DNA of 64,000 bases, from the NCBI RefSeq assembly GCF_015229955.1, contig NZ_JAAKYZ010000001.1, forward strand, positions 310,001-374,000. The letters are read 5' to 3'. Both the position numbers and the translations under genes were made by a program. This document shows, piece by piece, positions 1 through 9,016 of this stretch (the stretch's first letter is position 1; each line of letters starts with the position of its first letter). The notes below the pieces were generated by a model. It made no database searches, was not told the DNA's origin, and worked only from the letters and a program-made list of their open reading frames with translations. The DNA is from Campylobacter concisus. Its GTDB lineage: Bacteria > Campylobacterota > Campylobacteria > Campylobacterales > Campylobacteraceae.

Positions 1-130
1 AAATGAGATAACAAGTCAGATGGAAGACGCTCTTTGGGAGATAGAGGACGAATACGGCGTTTCTATCGATGAGAAGGAGAAAATTTACCAAACTATCCGT
101 GGAATAGAGATAAGCTTTTATGTTAAATGA
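1..130 (+). CDS. C-terminal end of an unidentified protein (partial; possibly HsdR)
   Basis: An open frame enters from the left edge and stops with TGA at 128-130. Only about 42 residues are visible, acidic and helical (MEDALWEIEDEYGVS and following). The stop overlaps the start of the next gene by 11 bases, so the two are probably co-transcribed. YgjP-type metallopeptidase genes often follow the hsdR gene of type I restriction systems, and an acidic helical tail would fit HsdR. That is inference from context; the visible part has no diagnostic motif. Confidence 0.5.
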   Translation, partial: NEITSQMEDALWEIEDEYGVSIDEKEKIYQTIRGIEISFYVK

Positions 131-779
131 GGTGAAAATCATCAAAAAAGAGGTGAAAAATATCACCTTAAAAGTTAGACCAAATGGTGAAGCGATCCTA
201 ACGGCGCCAAAAACGGCAAGCGATGAGCATATAAAATTTATCATAAAAAAAAGAGCTAAATGGATAGTGCAAAAGCGCGCGTTTTTTTCCTCGTTTAAGA
301 CGCCCGAAAAAGAGTACGTAAGCGGCGAAGACTTTAAATATCTTGGGCGAAGTTATCGGCTAAAAGTGGTGCAGTCTAAAGAGGAGCGTGTAAAGCTACA
401 AAGGGGCTATCTGGAGCTCTTTGTGAAAGATAAAAGCGACCTAGAGCGAAAAGAAAATTTAGTCTATGAGTGGTATCATGAAAAGGCGACGTTATATTTT
501 TTTAATATCTTGCAAGAATTTAACAAGATAGTAAAACAAGATATCAAAAGCGTAAAGATAAGGCAGATGAAAACAAGATGGGGGAGTTGCAACCCATATA
601 AATCATATATAAATTTAAACATAGAGCTTATCAAAAAGCCAAAAGCATGCATCGAGTACGTCATATTTCACGAGCTTGCTCACCTGCTGTATCCAAATCA
701 CTCAAAGAAATTTTATGACTATCTAACGCTTTATATGCCTGATTGGCAAAAACGCAAGGAAATTTTAGAAAGAGTTTAG
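120..779 (+). CDS. YgjP-like (DUF45 / M48-type) metallopeptidase
   Basis: A 219-residue soluble protein with no signal peptide. The C-terminal half carries the family hallmark: an arginine- and tryptophan-rich stretch (MKTRWGSCN, around residue 150), then the zinc-binding HELAH at about residue 188, then PNHSKKFY, which supplies the third histidine ligand. These features define the YgjP-like family, predicted zinc proteases that commonly sit beside type I restriction genes. The physiological substrate is unknown. It overlaps the upstream coding end, consistent with translational coupling. Confidence 0.85.
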   Translation: MLNEVKIIKKEVKNITLKVRPNGEAILTAPKTASDEHIKFIIKKRAKWIVQKRAFFSSFKTPEKEYVSGEDFKYLGRSYRLKVVQSKEERVKLQRGYLELFVKDKSDLERKENLVYEWYHEKATLYFFNILQEFNKIVKQDIKSVKIRQMKTRWGSCNPYKSYINLNIELIKKPKACIEYVIFHELAHLLYPNHSKKFYDYLTLYMPDWQKRKEILERV

Positions 780-890
780 AAAATTTGGCTTAAATTTTGG
801 ACTATTAAACATTTTTGTATTTTAAAAGTATTTTAAAATCTAAGGAAAAGTGATGAAAAATTTTTAATTTTTTAATGTTGATAAAGTAGG

Positions 891-967
891 TGGTGGGTTC
901 ACCAGGACTCGAACCTGGGACCATCCGGTTATGAGCCGGATGCTCTAACCAACTGAGCTATGAACCC
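891..967 (-). tRNA. tRNA-Met (CAT anticodon), elongator type
   Basis: Read on the minus strand this is a complete 77-nt cloverleaf. It has acceptor stem GGGTTCA/TGAACCC, D arm GCTCAGTTGGTTAGAGC, anticodon stem TCCGG/CCGGA with loop CTCATAA (anticodon CAT), T arm CCAGG-TTCGAGT-CCTGG and an encoded 3' CCA. The first base pairs normally with the acceptor partner and the anticodon stem lacks the initiator GGG/CCC pairs, so it is not the initiator. CAT could also be read as Ile2 if the wobble C is modified to lysidine. Sequence alone does not settle that. Confidence 0.93.
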
Positions 968-1059
968 ACAGTTGAAAGAAAATCGTATTATACAAGAAAA
1001 AGCTTATCTAAATATAAAAAATAGTCTTTTTTATGTGGAGCATAAAATGAATAAATTTA

Positions 1060-1085
1060 AAAAGAAAAGCCCTAAAATAGGGCTT
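1060..1085 (-). terminator. Rho-independent terminator of ppa
   Basis: On the minus strand an 8-bp stem AAGCCCTA / TAGGGCTT with a TTT loop is followed by TTCTTTTT. It starts six bases after the ppa stop codon. Confidence 0.85.
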
Positions 1086-1090
1086 ATAAA

Positions 1091-1609
1091 TTATTTATAA
1101 TTTTTTATCGCAGCGTCTAAAATCTCTTTTGCAGCATTTGCATCTTTAAATTCTTTCACTTTAACCCATTTGTTTGGCTCAAGAATTTTATAAGTTTCAA
1201 AGAAATTTTTGATCTTATTTAGCGTTGCAACTGGTAAGTCTTCGTAGCTTTTTATCGCTTCATATCTTGGATCGATCTTTGTAACTGGCACAGCCAAAAG
1301 TTTCTCGTCCATGCCCGCTTCATCTTCCATCACCAAAACGCCTATTAAGCGGCAAGGGATGACGCTGCCAGCTTGGAGTGGATACTCGTTTAGCACCAAG
1401 ATATCAGCTGGATCGCTATCGGCTGCAAGTGTATTTGGCACAAAACCATAGTTTGCTGGGTAGAACATCGCTGAGTAAAGCACGCGATCGACCACGACTG
1501 CACCGCTATCTTTATCGATCTCGTATTTGATATTTGAGCCATAAGGTATTTCGATTACGGCATTGATTTTGTCTGGGTTTGAGCCAGCTTTGATTTTTGA
1601 AACGTCCAT
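1091..1609 (-). CDS. ppa: Inorganic pyrophosphatase
   Basis: This 172-residue cytoplasmic family I pyrophosphatase hydrolyses PPi to two phosphates and so pulls biosynthetic reactions forward. The sequence has the expected N-terminal IEIPYGSNIKYE, the central YPANYGFVPNT, and the metal-binding signature DSDPADILV with its clustered aspartates. Length matches the bacterial hexameric type (about 170-175 residues). An AAAGGACG ribosome-binding site precedes the ATG. It is monocistronic or last in its unit, with a strong terminator directly downstream. Confidence 0.97.
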   Translation of the reverse strand: MDVSKIKAGSNPDKINAVIEIPYGSNIKYEIDKDSGAVVVDRVLYSAMFYPANYGFVPNTLAADSDPADILVLNEYPLQAGSVIPCRLIGVLVMEDEAGMDEKLLAVPVTKIDPRYEAIKSYEDLPVATLNKIKNFFETYKILEPNKWVKVKEFKDANAAKEILDAAIKNYK

Positions 1610-1679
1610 ATATTCGTCCTTTATGTTAGAAATTTTCGTGATTTTAGTATTTTTTGCATTAAATGCGTGTAAATTTTAA

Positions 1680-2015
1680 CTACCTTATGATTTCTACGCT
1701 ATCTACGTCGATCTCTGTTTTCATAAGGTCTTTATCTATCTCGCCTCTTATTCGTAAAGGTGTATCTTCATTGACTGTTATGTTGCCCCATTTGTTATTG
1801 TCGATTTCAACAACAATAACATCACCATTTTTATCAATAAATTCATATTTGTCTGATTTTATATGTGATTTTATCTTACCTTCTAGCACAACTTTGGTGT
1901 CGTCGTTTAGTTTTAAGGCATCTTTTACGCTTATCGTTTCGCTTGGGTGCTTTGATATAAAGCCTCCAGCCATCGCAATGCTAGCAGATATTGCAGCGAT
2001 TATGATCTTTTTCAT
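1680..2015 (-). CDS. YgiW/YdeI-family periplasmic OB-fold (BOF) protein
   Basis: A 111-residue exported protein. Residues 1-17 form a signal peptide (MKKIIIAAISASIAMAGG). The mature part follows the bacterial OB-fold pattern: VKDALKLNDDTKVVLEGKI, then DKYEFIDKNGDVIVVEID and a final RIRGEID strand. Proteins of this family (YgiW, YdeI) are linked to envelope stress and cation or peptide tolerance in enterobacteria; the biochemical role is not settled. The ATG is preceded by AAAGGA. It lies between ppa and a lipoprotein gene in the same direction. Confidence 0.8.
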   Translation of the reverse strand: MKKIIIAAISASIAMAGGFISKHPSETISVKDALKLNDDTKVVLEGKIKSHIKSDKYEFIDKNGDVIVVEIDNNKWGNITVNEDTPLRIRGEIDKDLMKTEIDVDSVEIIR

Positions 2016-2086
2016 TTTTATCCTTTAAAATTGGTTGTGAAATTTTAAGGGATAGTATATTTTTGATATTAATAAAAGGTAAGTTT

Positions 2087-2551
2087 TTACATAAAATCTT
2101 TTGTAACAATCTTATAGATGTTTTTAGCGGTAATTGGTAGTGCTCTATCTGCATTGCCGCCAAGAAAGCCATATCTAATCTCGACAGTAACGTTAAATTT
2201 GGCCACCTCTTTGCCACTTTGATCTACTAAATTTACAACTGCGAGAGTCTCAGATTTACCAGCTCCACCTATGCCCAGAGTTAAGTGTCTAAGGATCCTA
2301 ACTCCATTTTTTGTTCTTTGTATATCACATTTTATGATTAAGTCGTCACCGTATTGGTCTTTCTTTTTTAAAAAGGTATTTATGTATCCTTCTAGCTTTT
2401 TATCAAGCTCGGTTTCGCCACAAACCGCTTTAGCACCGCTGTACTTATGTGTAGTATCCTTTTCAACCATCTCTATATACTTTTTGGCACATCCTGTAAA
2501 AGTAAAAATGGCTATGATCGCAAGTAGTATTGTAAATTTAAATTTATGCAT
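2087..2551 (-). CDS. Lipoprotein of unknown function (DUF4410-like)
   Basis: A 154-residue protein with a lipoprotein signal peptide: hydrophobic residues 5-20 end in a lipobox FTGC, with the lipidated Cys at about 21. The mature part has a beta-rich pattern with a GIGGAGKSETLAVVNLVD segment and ends in NIYKIVTKDFM, resembling DUF4410 envelope lipoproteins. The glycine-rich segment is not a convincing P-loop because the protein is exported. Function is unknown. The gene lies 71 bases upstream of the YgiW-like gene on the same strand and may share a transcript with it. Confidence 0.7.
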   Translation of the reverse strand: MHKFKFTILLAIIAIFTFTGCAKKYIEMVEKDTTHKYSGAKAVCGETELDKKLEGYINTFLKKKDQYGDDLIIKCDIQRTKNGVRILRHLTLGIGGAGKSETLAVVNLVDQSGKEVAKFNVTVEIRYGFLGGNADRALPITAKNIYKIVTKDFM

Positions 2552-2655
2552 AATTTCATCTTTGTTTAGGTCTGTTAAAAATAGGTTTAGAATTGTAGGG
2601 AAGTTACATTTAAAATAAAATTAAAAATAAGCATATTTGAATGATATTTATTTAG

Positions 2656-2681
2656 GACCTTGCACCTTTCGATGCAAGGTC
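2656..2681 (-). terminator. Hairpin terminator after adk
   Basis: A 9-bp perfect inverted repeat GACCTTGCA / TGCAAGGTC with an 8-base loop starts eight bases beyond the adk stop codon. The tail is AT-rich but not a clean T-run, so termination is likely rather than certain. Confidence 0.65.
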
Positions 2682-2688
2682 TGCGAGT

Positions 2689-3258
2689 TCATAAAAGTTT
2701 AGCTAGTAAATTTTTGATATCAGCTACGATCTCGTCGATGCCACGCTCACCATTTACTACGTGAAGTAGCTCTTTTTCGCTGTAAAATTTGCGGATAGGC
2801 ACGATCGGATCAAGATAGACTTTCATACGGTTATTAAAGACTTCGTTATTATCGTCAGCACCTCTTGCACGTCCAAGTACTCTAGCTCTTGCCACATCTT
2901 CGCTAACATCTACTTCGATGACGCCTTTTAGAGAAATTTCTTTTTGCTCGCTTAAGACTTTGTCAAGCTCGGTCATTTGCTCAACGCTTCTTGGATAGCC
3001 GTCTATTATGATGTTTGATTTATTTGAGCTTTTGATAGCTGAGACGATCGCATTTACGACGACGTCAAGTGGGACCAAATTTCCTTTTGAGATAAAGCCG
3101 TCTATAAGCTCGCCAAGCTCGCTACCGCTTGCGACTTCAGCTCTTAAAAGATCGCCAGTTGAAAAGTGCGCAAATTTCTCATCTTGTTGTGCGATGATCG
3201 ATGCATCTGTTGTTTTGCCGGAGCCTGGAGCGCCGATGATTAAAAATAAATTCTTCAT
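2689..3258 (-). CDS. adk: Adenylate kinase, short-LID type
   Basis: A 189-residue enzyme that interconverts ATP + AMP and 2 ADP. The P-loop GAPGSGKTT is at residues 8-16, the AMP-binding region has [10 protein letters not shown], and IIDGYPRS is the conserved DGxPR motif. Near residue 130 the protein goes from [15 protein letters not shown] straight on, with no long zinc-type LID insert; this short form is usual in Campylobacter. An AAAGGGAAAG ribosome-binding site precedes the ATG. Confidence 0.96.
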   Translation of the reverse strand: MKNLFLIIGAPGSGKTTDASIIAQQDEKFAHFSTGDLLRAEVASGSELGELIDGFISKGNLVPLDVVVNAIVSAIKSSNKSNIIIDGYPRSVEQMTELDKVLSEQKEISLKGVIEVDVSEDVARARVLGRARGADDNNEVFNNRMKVYLDPIVPIRKFYSEKELLHVVNGERGIDEIVADIKNLLAKLL

Positions 3259-3301
3259 TCTTTCCCTTTTTTATATTTTTTGAGCGCCTTTGAATGAGTT
3301 T

Positions 3302-3353
3302 GAAAATTTCACCCTGTAGCAGACTATATGTCTAGCTTTGGGATGAAATTTTC
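3302..3353 (-). other. Long imperfect hairpin between aspS and adk
   Basis: GAAAATTTCACCC (3302-3314) pairs with GGGATGAAATTTTC (3340-3353) through a 13-bp stem with one bulged base. The 25-base loop holds a second small hairpin, AGAC-TATAT-GTCT. It lies downstream of the aspS terminator and upstream of adk. It could be a leader structure for adk or a second terminator. There is no T-run directly after it. Confidence 0.5.
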
Positions 3354-3405
3354 TGCACAACATCCAAAATCATCTCAAAAATTTAATCTTTAAATAAAAT
3401 AACTC

Positions 3406-3433
3406 AAATTTAGACATCTAAAAGTCTAAATTT
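3406..3433 (-). terminator. Terminator of aspS
   Basis: A 10-bp perfect stem, AAATTTAGAC / GTCTAAATTT, with an 8-base loop. It begins inside the aspS stop codon on the minus strand and leads into a T-rich stretch. Confidence 0.7.
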
Positions 3434-5190
3434 TAAGCCCTTTGCTCTTTTTCTCTTATCCTTAGTCCTAGCTCCCTAAGCTGTTCGTTACTAGCGTGGC
3501 TTGGTGCCTTTGTTAGTGGGCACTGAGCACGTTGTGTTTTAGGGAAGGCTATGACGTCACGGATCGAGCTTGCTTTATTGACAAGCATATTTAGTCTATC
3601 AAAGCCGATCGCGATACCACCATGTGGAGGCGCACCAAATGTCAAGGCATCAAGCAAGAAGCCAAATTTCTCACGCTGTTCCTCTTCGTCTATACCAAGA
3701 AGCTTAAAGACTTTTTGTTGGATATCATTTTTGTGAATTCTTATACTTCCGCCGCCAAGCTCAAAGCCGTTAAGCACGACGTCGTGAGCGATAGAGAGGA
3801 TATCCTCAAGGTCAGGCTCGTCTATATTTTTTGGCATAGTAAATGGATGGTGCATCGCAGAGTAGCTTCCATCGTCATTTTGCTCAAACATTGGGAAGTC
3901 AAGCACCCATAAAAACTCAAGTTTGTCTTGATCGATGATGCCCATTTGCTCAGCTAGGAAAATTCTAAATCTTCCCATATAATCAAGCACGATCTTCTTC
4001 TTACCAGCACCAAAGAATACAACGTCACCAACTTTTAGTTCACATCTTGAGACGATCTCGTCAAGATCGCTTTGTTCAAAAAATTTGCAAAGTGGGCCTT
4101 TTAGTCCTTCTTCTTTCATTTGGAAGTAGCCAAGCCCTTGCGCGCCAAATTTACGTACAAATTCCTCAAATCTATTCATCTCACGCTTGCTAAAGATGTT
4201 GTCGCCATTTGGCACTTTTAGTGCTTTGATGCGGTTTTTCTTCTTATCTTTTGCAATTGAGCTAAAAATTTCATTGCTTGAGCGCTCGAAAATATCGATA
4301 ACATCGATCATTTTTAGATCGTATCTAAGATCAGGCTTGTCTGAGCCGTAAGTCTCAGTGGCCTCTTTGTAGCTCATACGTCTAAATGGCGTTTTAATAT
4401 CGTATCCGCAGGCTTTAAAGATATCTTTTAGCATCGTCTCAGCCATATTTATGATATCTTCTTGCTCGACAAAGCTCATTTCTATATCTATTTGAGTAAA
4501 TTCTGGTTGGCGATCAGCTCTTAAGTCTTCGTCGCGAAAGCATTTTGCTATCTGGAAATATTTATCAAAGCCAGAACACATCAAAAGCTGCTTAAATAGC
4601 TGTGGGCTTTGTGGGAGCGCGTAAAATTGACCCGGATATACACGGCTTGGTACTAGGTAGTCTCTCGCACCTTCTGGAGTTGCGCGTGTTAAAACTGGAG
4701 TTTCAAACTCGATAAAGCCCATTTTATCTAGGCTATTTCTAGCTGCGATCGCTGCGCGAGAACGCATTTTAAATATATTTTGTAAGCGCTCGCTTCTAAG
4801 GTCTAAAAAGCGGTATTTTAGCCTAATGTCCTCATTTACGCTCTCATCGCCTATCATAAATGGTAGCGGCTCGCTCGGATTTTCGATGATTAGCTCACTT
4901 ACTATTACTTCTATCTCGCCAGTTTTTAGCTTTGGATTGGTTAGTCCTTCGCCTCTAGCTCTTACTTTTCCTTTTGCTTTTAAGACATATTCATCTCTTA
5001 CTTTTGCAGCCACGTCATGTGCTTCTTTGCTATCTGCCGGATCGCAAACTAATTGTATAAGCCCACTAACGTCTCTTAAGTCGATGAAAACAACGCCGCC
5101 ATGGTCTCTATATGTGTTTGCCCAGCCACAAAGTATTACTTCTTTACCGATATCAGCTTTGCTAAGATCGGTGCAATAATGACTTCGCAT
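3433..5190 (-). CDS. aspS: Aspartyl-tRNA synthetase (probably non-discriminating)
   Basis: A 585-residue class II synthetase. The N-terminal OB-fold anticodon domain begins [18 protein letters not shown] and contains the [20 protein letters not shown] strand region. Motif 2 appears as [20 protein letters not shown], and motif 3 as [13 protein letters not shown] near residue 530. The bacterial GAD insert lies in between. Campylobacters generally lack AsnRS and make Asn-tRNA through GatCAB, so this enzyme probably also charges tRNA-Asn; that is family knowledge, not visible here. AAGGAG lies seven bases before the ATG. It is divergent from nadK. Confidence 0.97.
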   Translation of the reverse strand: MRSHYCTDLSKADIGKEVILCGWANTYRDHGGVVFIDLRDVSGLIQLVCDPADSKEAHDVAAKVRDEYVLKAKGKVRARGEGLTNPKLKTGEIEVIVSELIIENPSEPLPFMIGDESVNEDIRLKYRFLDLRSERLQNIFKMRSRAAIAARNSLDKMGFIEFETPVLTRATPEGARDYLVPSRVYPGQFYALPQSPQLFKQLLMCSGFDKYFQIAKCFRDEDLRADRQPEFTQIDIEMSFVEQEDIINMAETMLKDIFKACGYDIKTPFRRMSYKEATETYGSDKPDLRYDLKMIDVIDIFERSSNEIFSSIAKDKKKNRIKALKVPNGDNIFSKREMNRFEEFVRKFGAQGLGYFQMKEEGLKGPLCKFFEQSDLDEIVSRCELKVGDVVFFGAGKKKIVLDYMGRFRIFLAEQMGIIDQDKLEFLWVLDFPMFEQNDDGSYSAMHHPFTMPKNIDEPDLEDILSIAHDVVLNGFELGGGSIRIHKNDIQQKVFKLLGIDEEEQREKFGFLLDALTFGAPPHGGIAIGFDRLNMLVNKASSIRDVIAFPKTQRAQCPLTKAPSHASNEQLRELGLRIREKEQRA

Positions 5191-5220
5191 AAAATGCTCC
5201 TTTGCAATGTTTTTTAGGCA

Positions 5221-5228
5221 ATTATAAT
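5221..5228. promoter_or_regulatory. Divergent -10 region between aspS and nadK
   Basis: The overlapping sequence ATTATAAT gives TATAAT on both strands. On the minus strand it lies about 31 bases upstream of the aspS ATG, a good position for a -10 box. For nadK, TTACAAT around 5270 is an alternative that would leave a very short leader. Confidence 0.5.
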
Positions 5229-5282
5229 CGCTTTTTTCTTTTGAAAAGCTTTGTTAAAATAAAATATGTTACAATCATTTAC

Positions 5283-6158
5283 ATGAAAAATGAACAAAAA
5301 TTTAATGCTTTTTGCATAAAAAAAGTAGGACTTATTGCTAAAGATTATCCATTATTTAGGCAAGATTTAGAAAAATTAGAAAAAATTTTAAAAAAGTATA
5401 ACGCAGAAATTTTGCTTGAAAGAAATTGTGCTAAGCGTGTAGAAAAAAATGGTTTTGAGCTGATAAAACTAGCCAAAGAGTGCGAATTTTTGATCACTCT
5501 TGGTGGAGATGGCACGATCATTTCAACTTGTAGAAAGCTAGCTCACATCTCGCCACTTGTCCTTGGCATACACGCTGGTAGACTCGGATTTCTAACCGAC
5601 ATAATGATTAATGAGAGTGAGAAATTTTTTAAAGACTTTTTTGATGGTAAATTTGAAGTAGAAATGCCTTTTATGCTTGATGTGACGCTTCATAAAAATG
5701 ATGGCAAAACTGAGCAAAAGATAGCATTTAACGATGCAGTCATTGTTAGTAAAAATGGTGGTTCGATGACGCATATCGAGGCACTTTTAAATGAAAAATA
5801 TTTTAATTCATATTTTGGAGACGGCGTTATAGTAGCGACACCTGCTGGAACAACGGCATATAACATGAGCGCAAATGGCCCTATTATCTATCCATTAAGC
5901 GAAGTTTTTACAGTAACTCCTATATGCTCGCACTCACTTACACAGCGTCCAGTCGTGCTTACCAAAAATCATACGGTCAAATTTAGAACAAATAGCGACG
6001 CCATTTTAGTAATAGACGGACAAGATAGATTTGATATGAGTAAAATTTCAGCCGTCAGCATGAGCCTTAGCAACAAAAAAGCGAGACTGATACGTCATAT
6101 TGGTAGGGATTATTTTCAAATTTTAAAAGAGAAACTTCACTGGGGTTATAATGATTGA
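5283..6158 (+). CDS. nadK: NAD kinase
   Basis: This enzyme phosphorylates NAD to NADP using ATP. The protein is about 291 residues from the ATG at 5283. I prefer that start because upstream in-frame codons would add a non-conserved hydrophobic segment overlapping the promoter region. The sequence shows the GGDGT motif (LGGDGTIIS), followed by [12 protein letters not shown], the [15 protein letters not shown] loop and C-terminal DGQD. Its end overlaps recN by eight bases, so the two are almost certainly co-transcribed. Confidence 0.95.
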   Translation: MKNEQKFNAFCIKKVGLIAKDYPLFRQDLEKLEKILKKYNAEILLERNCAKRVEKNGFELIKLAKECEFLITLGGDGTIISTCRKLAHISPLVLGIHAGRLGFLTDIMINESEKFFKDFFDGKFEVEMPFMLDVTLHKNDGKTEQKIAFNDAVIVSKNGGSMTHIEALLNEKYFNSYFGDGVIVATPAGTTAYNMSANGPIIYPLSEVFTVTPICSHSLTQRPVVLTKNHTVKFRTNSDAILVIDGQDRFDMSKISAVSMSLSNKKARLIRHIGRDYFQILKEKLHWGYND

Positions 6159-7671
6159 TCGAATTTTGATTAAAGATTATCTAAATTTTAAAAATGTCGA
6201 GCTAAATTTCAAAGAGGGGCTTAGCGTATTTACGGGTGTTAGCGGTGCTGGTAAGTCGGTGCTGATGAGTGCCATAATGGCTATTTTTGGGCTAAAAGAT
6301 AGCGAGGCAAGGCTGATAGAAGCTGACGTGGAGCATAAATTTGAGCTTGATGAGTTTGGTATAGAAAACGAAGATGTCAATATTTTCAAGCTTTTAAAAG
6401 ATAAGAGCACGAGATATTTTATAAACCAGCAAGCCATCTCAAAGAAAAATTTAGCCCAAGTGGCGCGTGAGCACATCAAATATCTCTCGGCAAAAGAGGC
6501 AAACGAGTTTGAAAATGAGAAATTTCTAAATTTGCTTGATAGGCTTGAAATTTCAAAAAATGAGAAATTTAAAGAGATAAAACAGGAATTTGAAGAGGTT
6601 TTTTTAGAATTTTCTAAAATTTCAAAAGAGCTAGCCACTATCAAAGAGGAAGAGAAAAAGGTCGAGGAGCTAAAAGAGCTTGCTAGCTTTGAGATCGAGA
6701 AGATAAGAAGCGTAGGCCCTAAAAAAGGCGAGTTCGAAGAGCTTATGGAGACTAAAAAAAGGCTTAGTAAAAAGGATAAGATAAATGAGGCGTGGGCTAG
6801 AGCCGAGCGGATATTTGAGCTAGAACACAGCGTAAATGAGGCGCTAAGTATCAGCGACCTTGACAATGGCTTTTTTGAAGATGCGATGAACGAGCTAAGG
6901 GTCGCAAGAGATAGCCTAAATATGGAGGAGCTTGACGATATCGACGTCGAGAGCGTGCTTGATAGGATAGAAGCTCTTAATGCCATTATTAGGCGCTACG
7001 GCAGCGAAGAGGAGGCGTTAGAAGCGCTTGATAAAAAGGAAAAAGAGCTTGCTAGATATGAAAATTTAAGCTTTGAAAAGAGCGAGCTTGAGAAGAAATT
7101 TGAAATTTTAAACAAAAAGGCAAATGAGCTGGCTGAAATTCTAAACAGAGCAAGGAGTGCAAATTTAAAAGAGCTTGAGGCTATGATAAATTTATACTTA
7201 AAAGAGCTTTATATGCCAGATATCGCGCTGAGGATCGAGGCTAAAAAGCTTGATATTTTGGGGCTTGATGAGGTTTGTTTAAATTTAAATGAGACTTCGC
7301 TTAAAAATTTAAGCTCAGGCGAGCTAAACCGCCTAAGGCTGGCCTTCATAGCTGCCTCTAGTGAGATCACAAAAACGGGCGGTGATGTCATCATTTTAGA
7401 CGAAATAGATGCAAATTTAAGTGGAAAAGAGGCGATGAGCATCGCAAATGTCTTGCTTAAGCTTGCAAATTTTTATCAAATTTTTGCCATTTCACATCAG
7501 CCACAGCTTAGCTCAAAGGCAAATTCACACTTTTTAGTAGAGCGTTACGGCGAGAACTCAGTCGTAAGAGAGCTTGATAAAGAGGAGCGCGTAAATGAGC
7601 TTGCGCGTATGATAAGCGGCGAACATATAAGCGAAGAAGCAATAAATTTTGCTAAAGGGCTTTTAAAGTAG
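6151..7671 (+). CDS. recN: DNA repair ATPase RecN
   Basis: A 506-residue SMC-like ATPase of double-strand-break repair. Walker [12 protein letters not shown] is near residue 31. A long Lys/Glu-rich coiled coil follows (about 140-350), then the ABC signature [13 protein letters not shown] and Walker [14 protein letters not shown], then [11 protein letters not shown]. It is somewhat shorter than the approximately 550-residue E. coli protein, as in other Campylobacterota, because the coiled coil is reduced. It overlaps nadK and is followed by an inverted repeat. Confidence 0.95.
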   Translation: MIDRILIKDYLNFKNVELNFKEGLSVFTGVSGAGKSVLMSAIMAIFGLKDSEARLIEADVEHKFELDEFGIENEDVNIFKLLKDKSTRYFINQQAISKKNLAQVAREHIKYLSAKEANEFENEKFLNLLDRLEISKNEKFKEIKQEFEEVFLEFSKISKELATIKEEEKKVEELKELASFEIEKIRSVGPKKGEFEELMETKKRLSKKDKINEAWARAERIFELEHSVNEALSISDLDNGFFEDAMNELRVARDSLNMEELDDIDVESVLDRIEALNAIIRRYGSEEEALEALDKKEKELARYENLSFEKSELEKKFEILNKKANELAEILNRARSANLKELEAMINLYLKELYMPDIALRIEAKKLDILGLDEVCLNLNETSLKNLSSGELNRLRLAFIAASSEITKTGGDVIILDEIDANLSGKEAMSIANVLLKLANFYQIFAISHQPQLSSKANSHFLVERYGENSVVRELDKEERVNELARMISGEHISEEAINFAKGLLK

Positions 7672-7697
7672 CTTAATTTAAATTATTAATTTAAGCT
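7670..7697 (+). terminator. AT-rich inverted repeat after recN
   Basis: Arms AGCTTAATTTAA / TTAATTTAAGCT match with one mismatch around a 4-base centre. It begins at the recN stop codon. It has little GC and no long T-run, so it is a weak terminator candidate. Confidence 0.45.
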
Positions 7698-7759
7698 TTG
7701 TAAATAAATTTATTTGATAAAATCGCCACTAATTTGATAAAAATTTTTGTAGGAATAAT

Positions 7760-9016
7760 ATGGAAAGAATCCTTGTAGTTGATGATAATAAGGCGTTAGC
7801 AAAGCTGATTGTTATGCAAATGGAAAAGACTATCGATGACATGACAATTGATGTCGCATACAGTTTTGCCGAGGCTAAGACGCTAATTAGCGAGCATGAC
7901 AAAGATTATTTTATGACTATTTTGGATTTAAATTTGCCAGATGCTCCAAATGGCGAAATTGTTGATTATGCACTTTCCAAAGAGCTTTCGGCTATCGTTT
8001 TAACAGGTAGCATTGACGATGAAACAAGGCAAAATTTTATAAATAAAGATATTGTGGATTATGTTTATAAAGGAAATATGGATGATATCAACTATATCTT
8101 CCAAATGATAAATAGACTGAGCAAAAATAGACAATATAAGGTTTTGGTTGTTGAAGACTCACTTCCTTTTAGAAATATGATAAAAAAGATATTAACCAGC
8201 CTTCAGTTTAAGGTTTTGGCCGCAGCTCACGGCGAAGAGGCAATGAGTTATTTTGCGGATAATCCTGATATAAATCTTATAATAACTGATTATAGAATGC
8301 CGGTAAAAGACGGTCTTGAAGTTTTAAAAGAGGTCAGAAAAGAAAAAGATAAAAATAGTCTTGGTGTAATCGTTATGACTTCGCCTAGCGAAAAGACTGA
8401 CGCATCAATATTTTTAAAAAATGGTGCGAGCGATTTTATAGCAAAACCATTTTCAAAAGAAGAGCTAATATGTCGTGTTAATAATACGATTGAAGCGATG
8501 GAAAATATAAACAAGATAGCAAATTTTGCAAATCGCGACTTCTTAACAGGAGTTTATAATAGAAGATTTTTTTATTCTGACGTAGAAGAGTATGTTCAAG
8601 TAGCTGAAGAGACTAATGAGCCTTACGCTTTTGCGATGATTGATGTTGATTATTTTAAGAAAATAAATGATAAATATGGCCACGATGGTGGAGATAGGGT
8701 ACTAAAATCAATCGCAAAAATTTTAAATGACAATACAAAAGGAAGTGATATTGTTGCTAGATTTGGCGGCGAAGAATTTTGCGTTGTCCTTAAAAAAATA
8801 AATAAAGAAGAAGCTGTTAAATTTTTTGTAAATTTAAGAGCCAAAGTGGCTGAAAATGAGGTAGTTATAAAAAAACAAAAAATAAGAGTGACCATATCTA
8901 TAGGTGTATCTTTTGGCAATGGGCATTGCGAGATAGACGATATGCTTGAGGCTTGCGATTCAGCACTTTACACCGCAAAAGAAAATGGTAGAAACAGAGT
9001 AGAAATAGCTTTATGA
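7760..9016 (+). CDS. cbrR: Two-receiver diguanylate cyclase response regulator (CbrR-like)
   Basis: A 418-residue cytoplasmic regulator of REC-REC-GGDEF architecture. Receiver 1 (about 1-120) has ILVVDD, phospho-acceptor context TILDLNLPDAP and VLTGS. Receiver 2 (about 130-250) has KVLVVEDS, ITDYRMPVKDG, VIVMTS and AKPFS. The GGDEF domain follows, with DVDYFKKINDKYGHDGGD and the active site as GGEEF. This is the architecture of C. jejuni CbrR, a bile-resistance regulator found in the same recN/tatD neighbourhood, hence the symbol. The position of the inhibitory RxxD site reads KGSD, so product inhibition may be weak. AGGAAT precedes the ATG; its stop overlaps tatD as ATGA. Confidence 0.88.
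   Translation: MERILVVDDNKALAKLIVMQMEKTIDDMTIDVAYSFAEAKTLISEHDKDYFMTILDLNLPDAPNGEIVDYALSKELSAIVLTGSIDDETRQNFINKDIVDYVYKGNMDDINYIFQMINRLSKNRQYKVLVVEDSLPFRNMIKKILTSLQFKVLAAAHGEEAMSYFADNPDINLIITDYRMPVKDGLEVLKEVRKEKDKNSLGVIVMTSPSEKTDASIFLKNGASDFIAKPFSKEELICRVNNTIEAMENINKIANFANRDFLTGVYNRRFFYSDVEEYVQVAEETNEPYAFAMIDVDYFKKINDKYGHDGGDRVLKSIAKILNDNTKGSDIVARFGGEEFCVVLKKINKEEAVKFFVNLRAKVAENEVVIKKQKIRVTISIGVSFGNGHCEIDDMLEACDSALYTAKENGRNRVEIAL

Noticed and set aside
891-967. Initiator tRNA-fMet
   Set aside because: The acceptor end is paired and the anticodon stem lacks the three initiator G-C pairs.
2087-2551. P-loop ATPase from the GIGGAGKSETL segment
   Set aside because: The protein is an exported lipoprotein with no Walker B motif; the glycine-rich match is coincidental.
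5202-5282. Longer NAD kinase start at 5202
   Set aside because: It would add a hydrophobic non-conserved segment and cover the divergent promoter. The ATG at 5283 fits the family.
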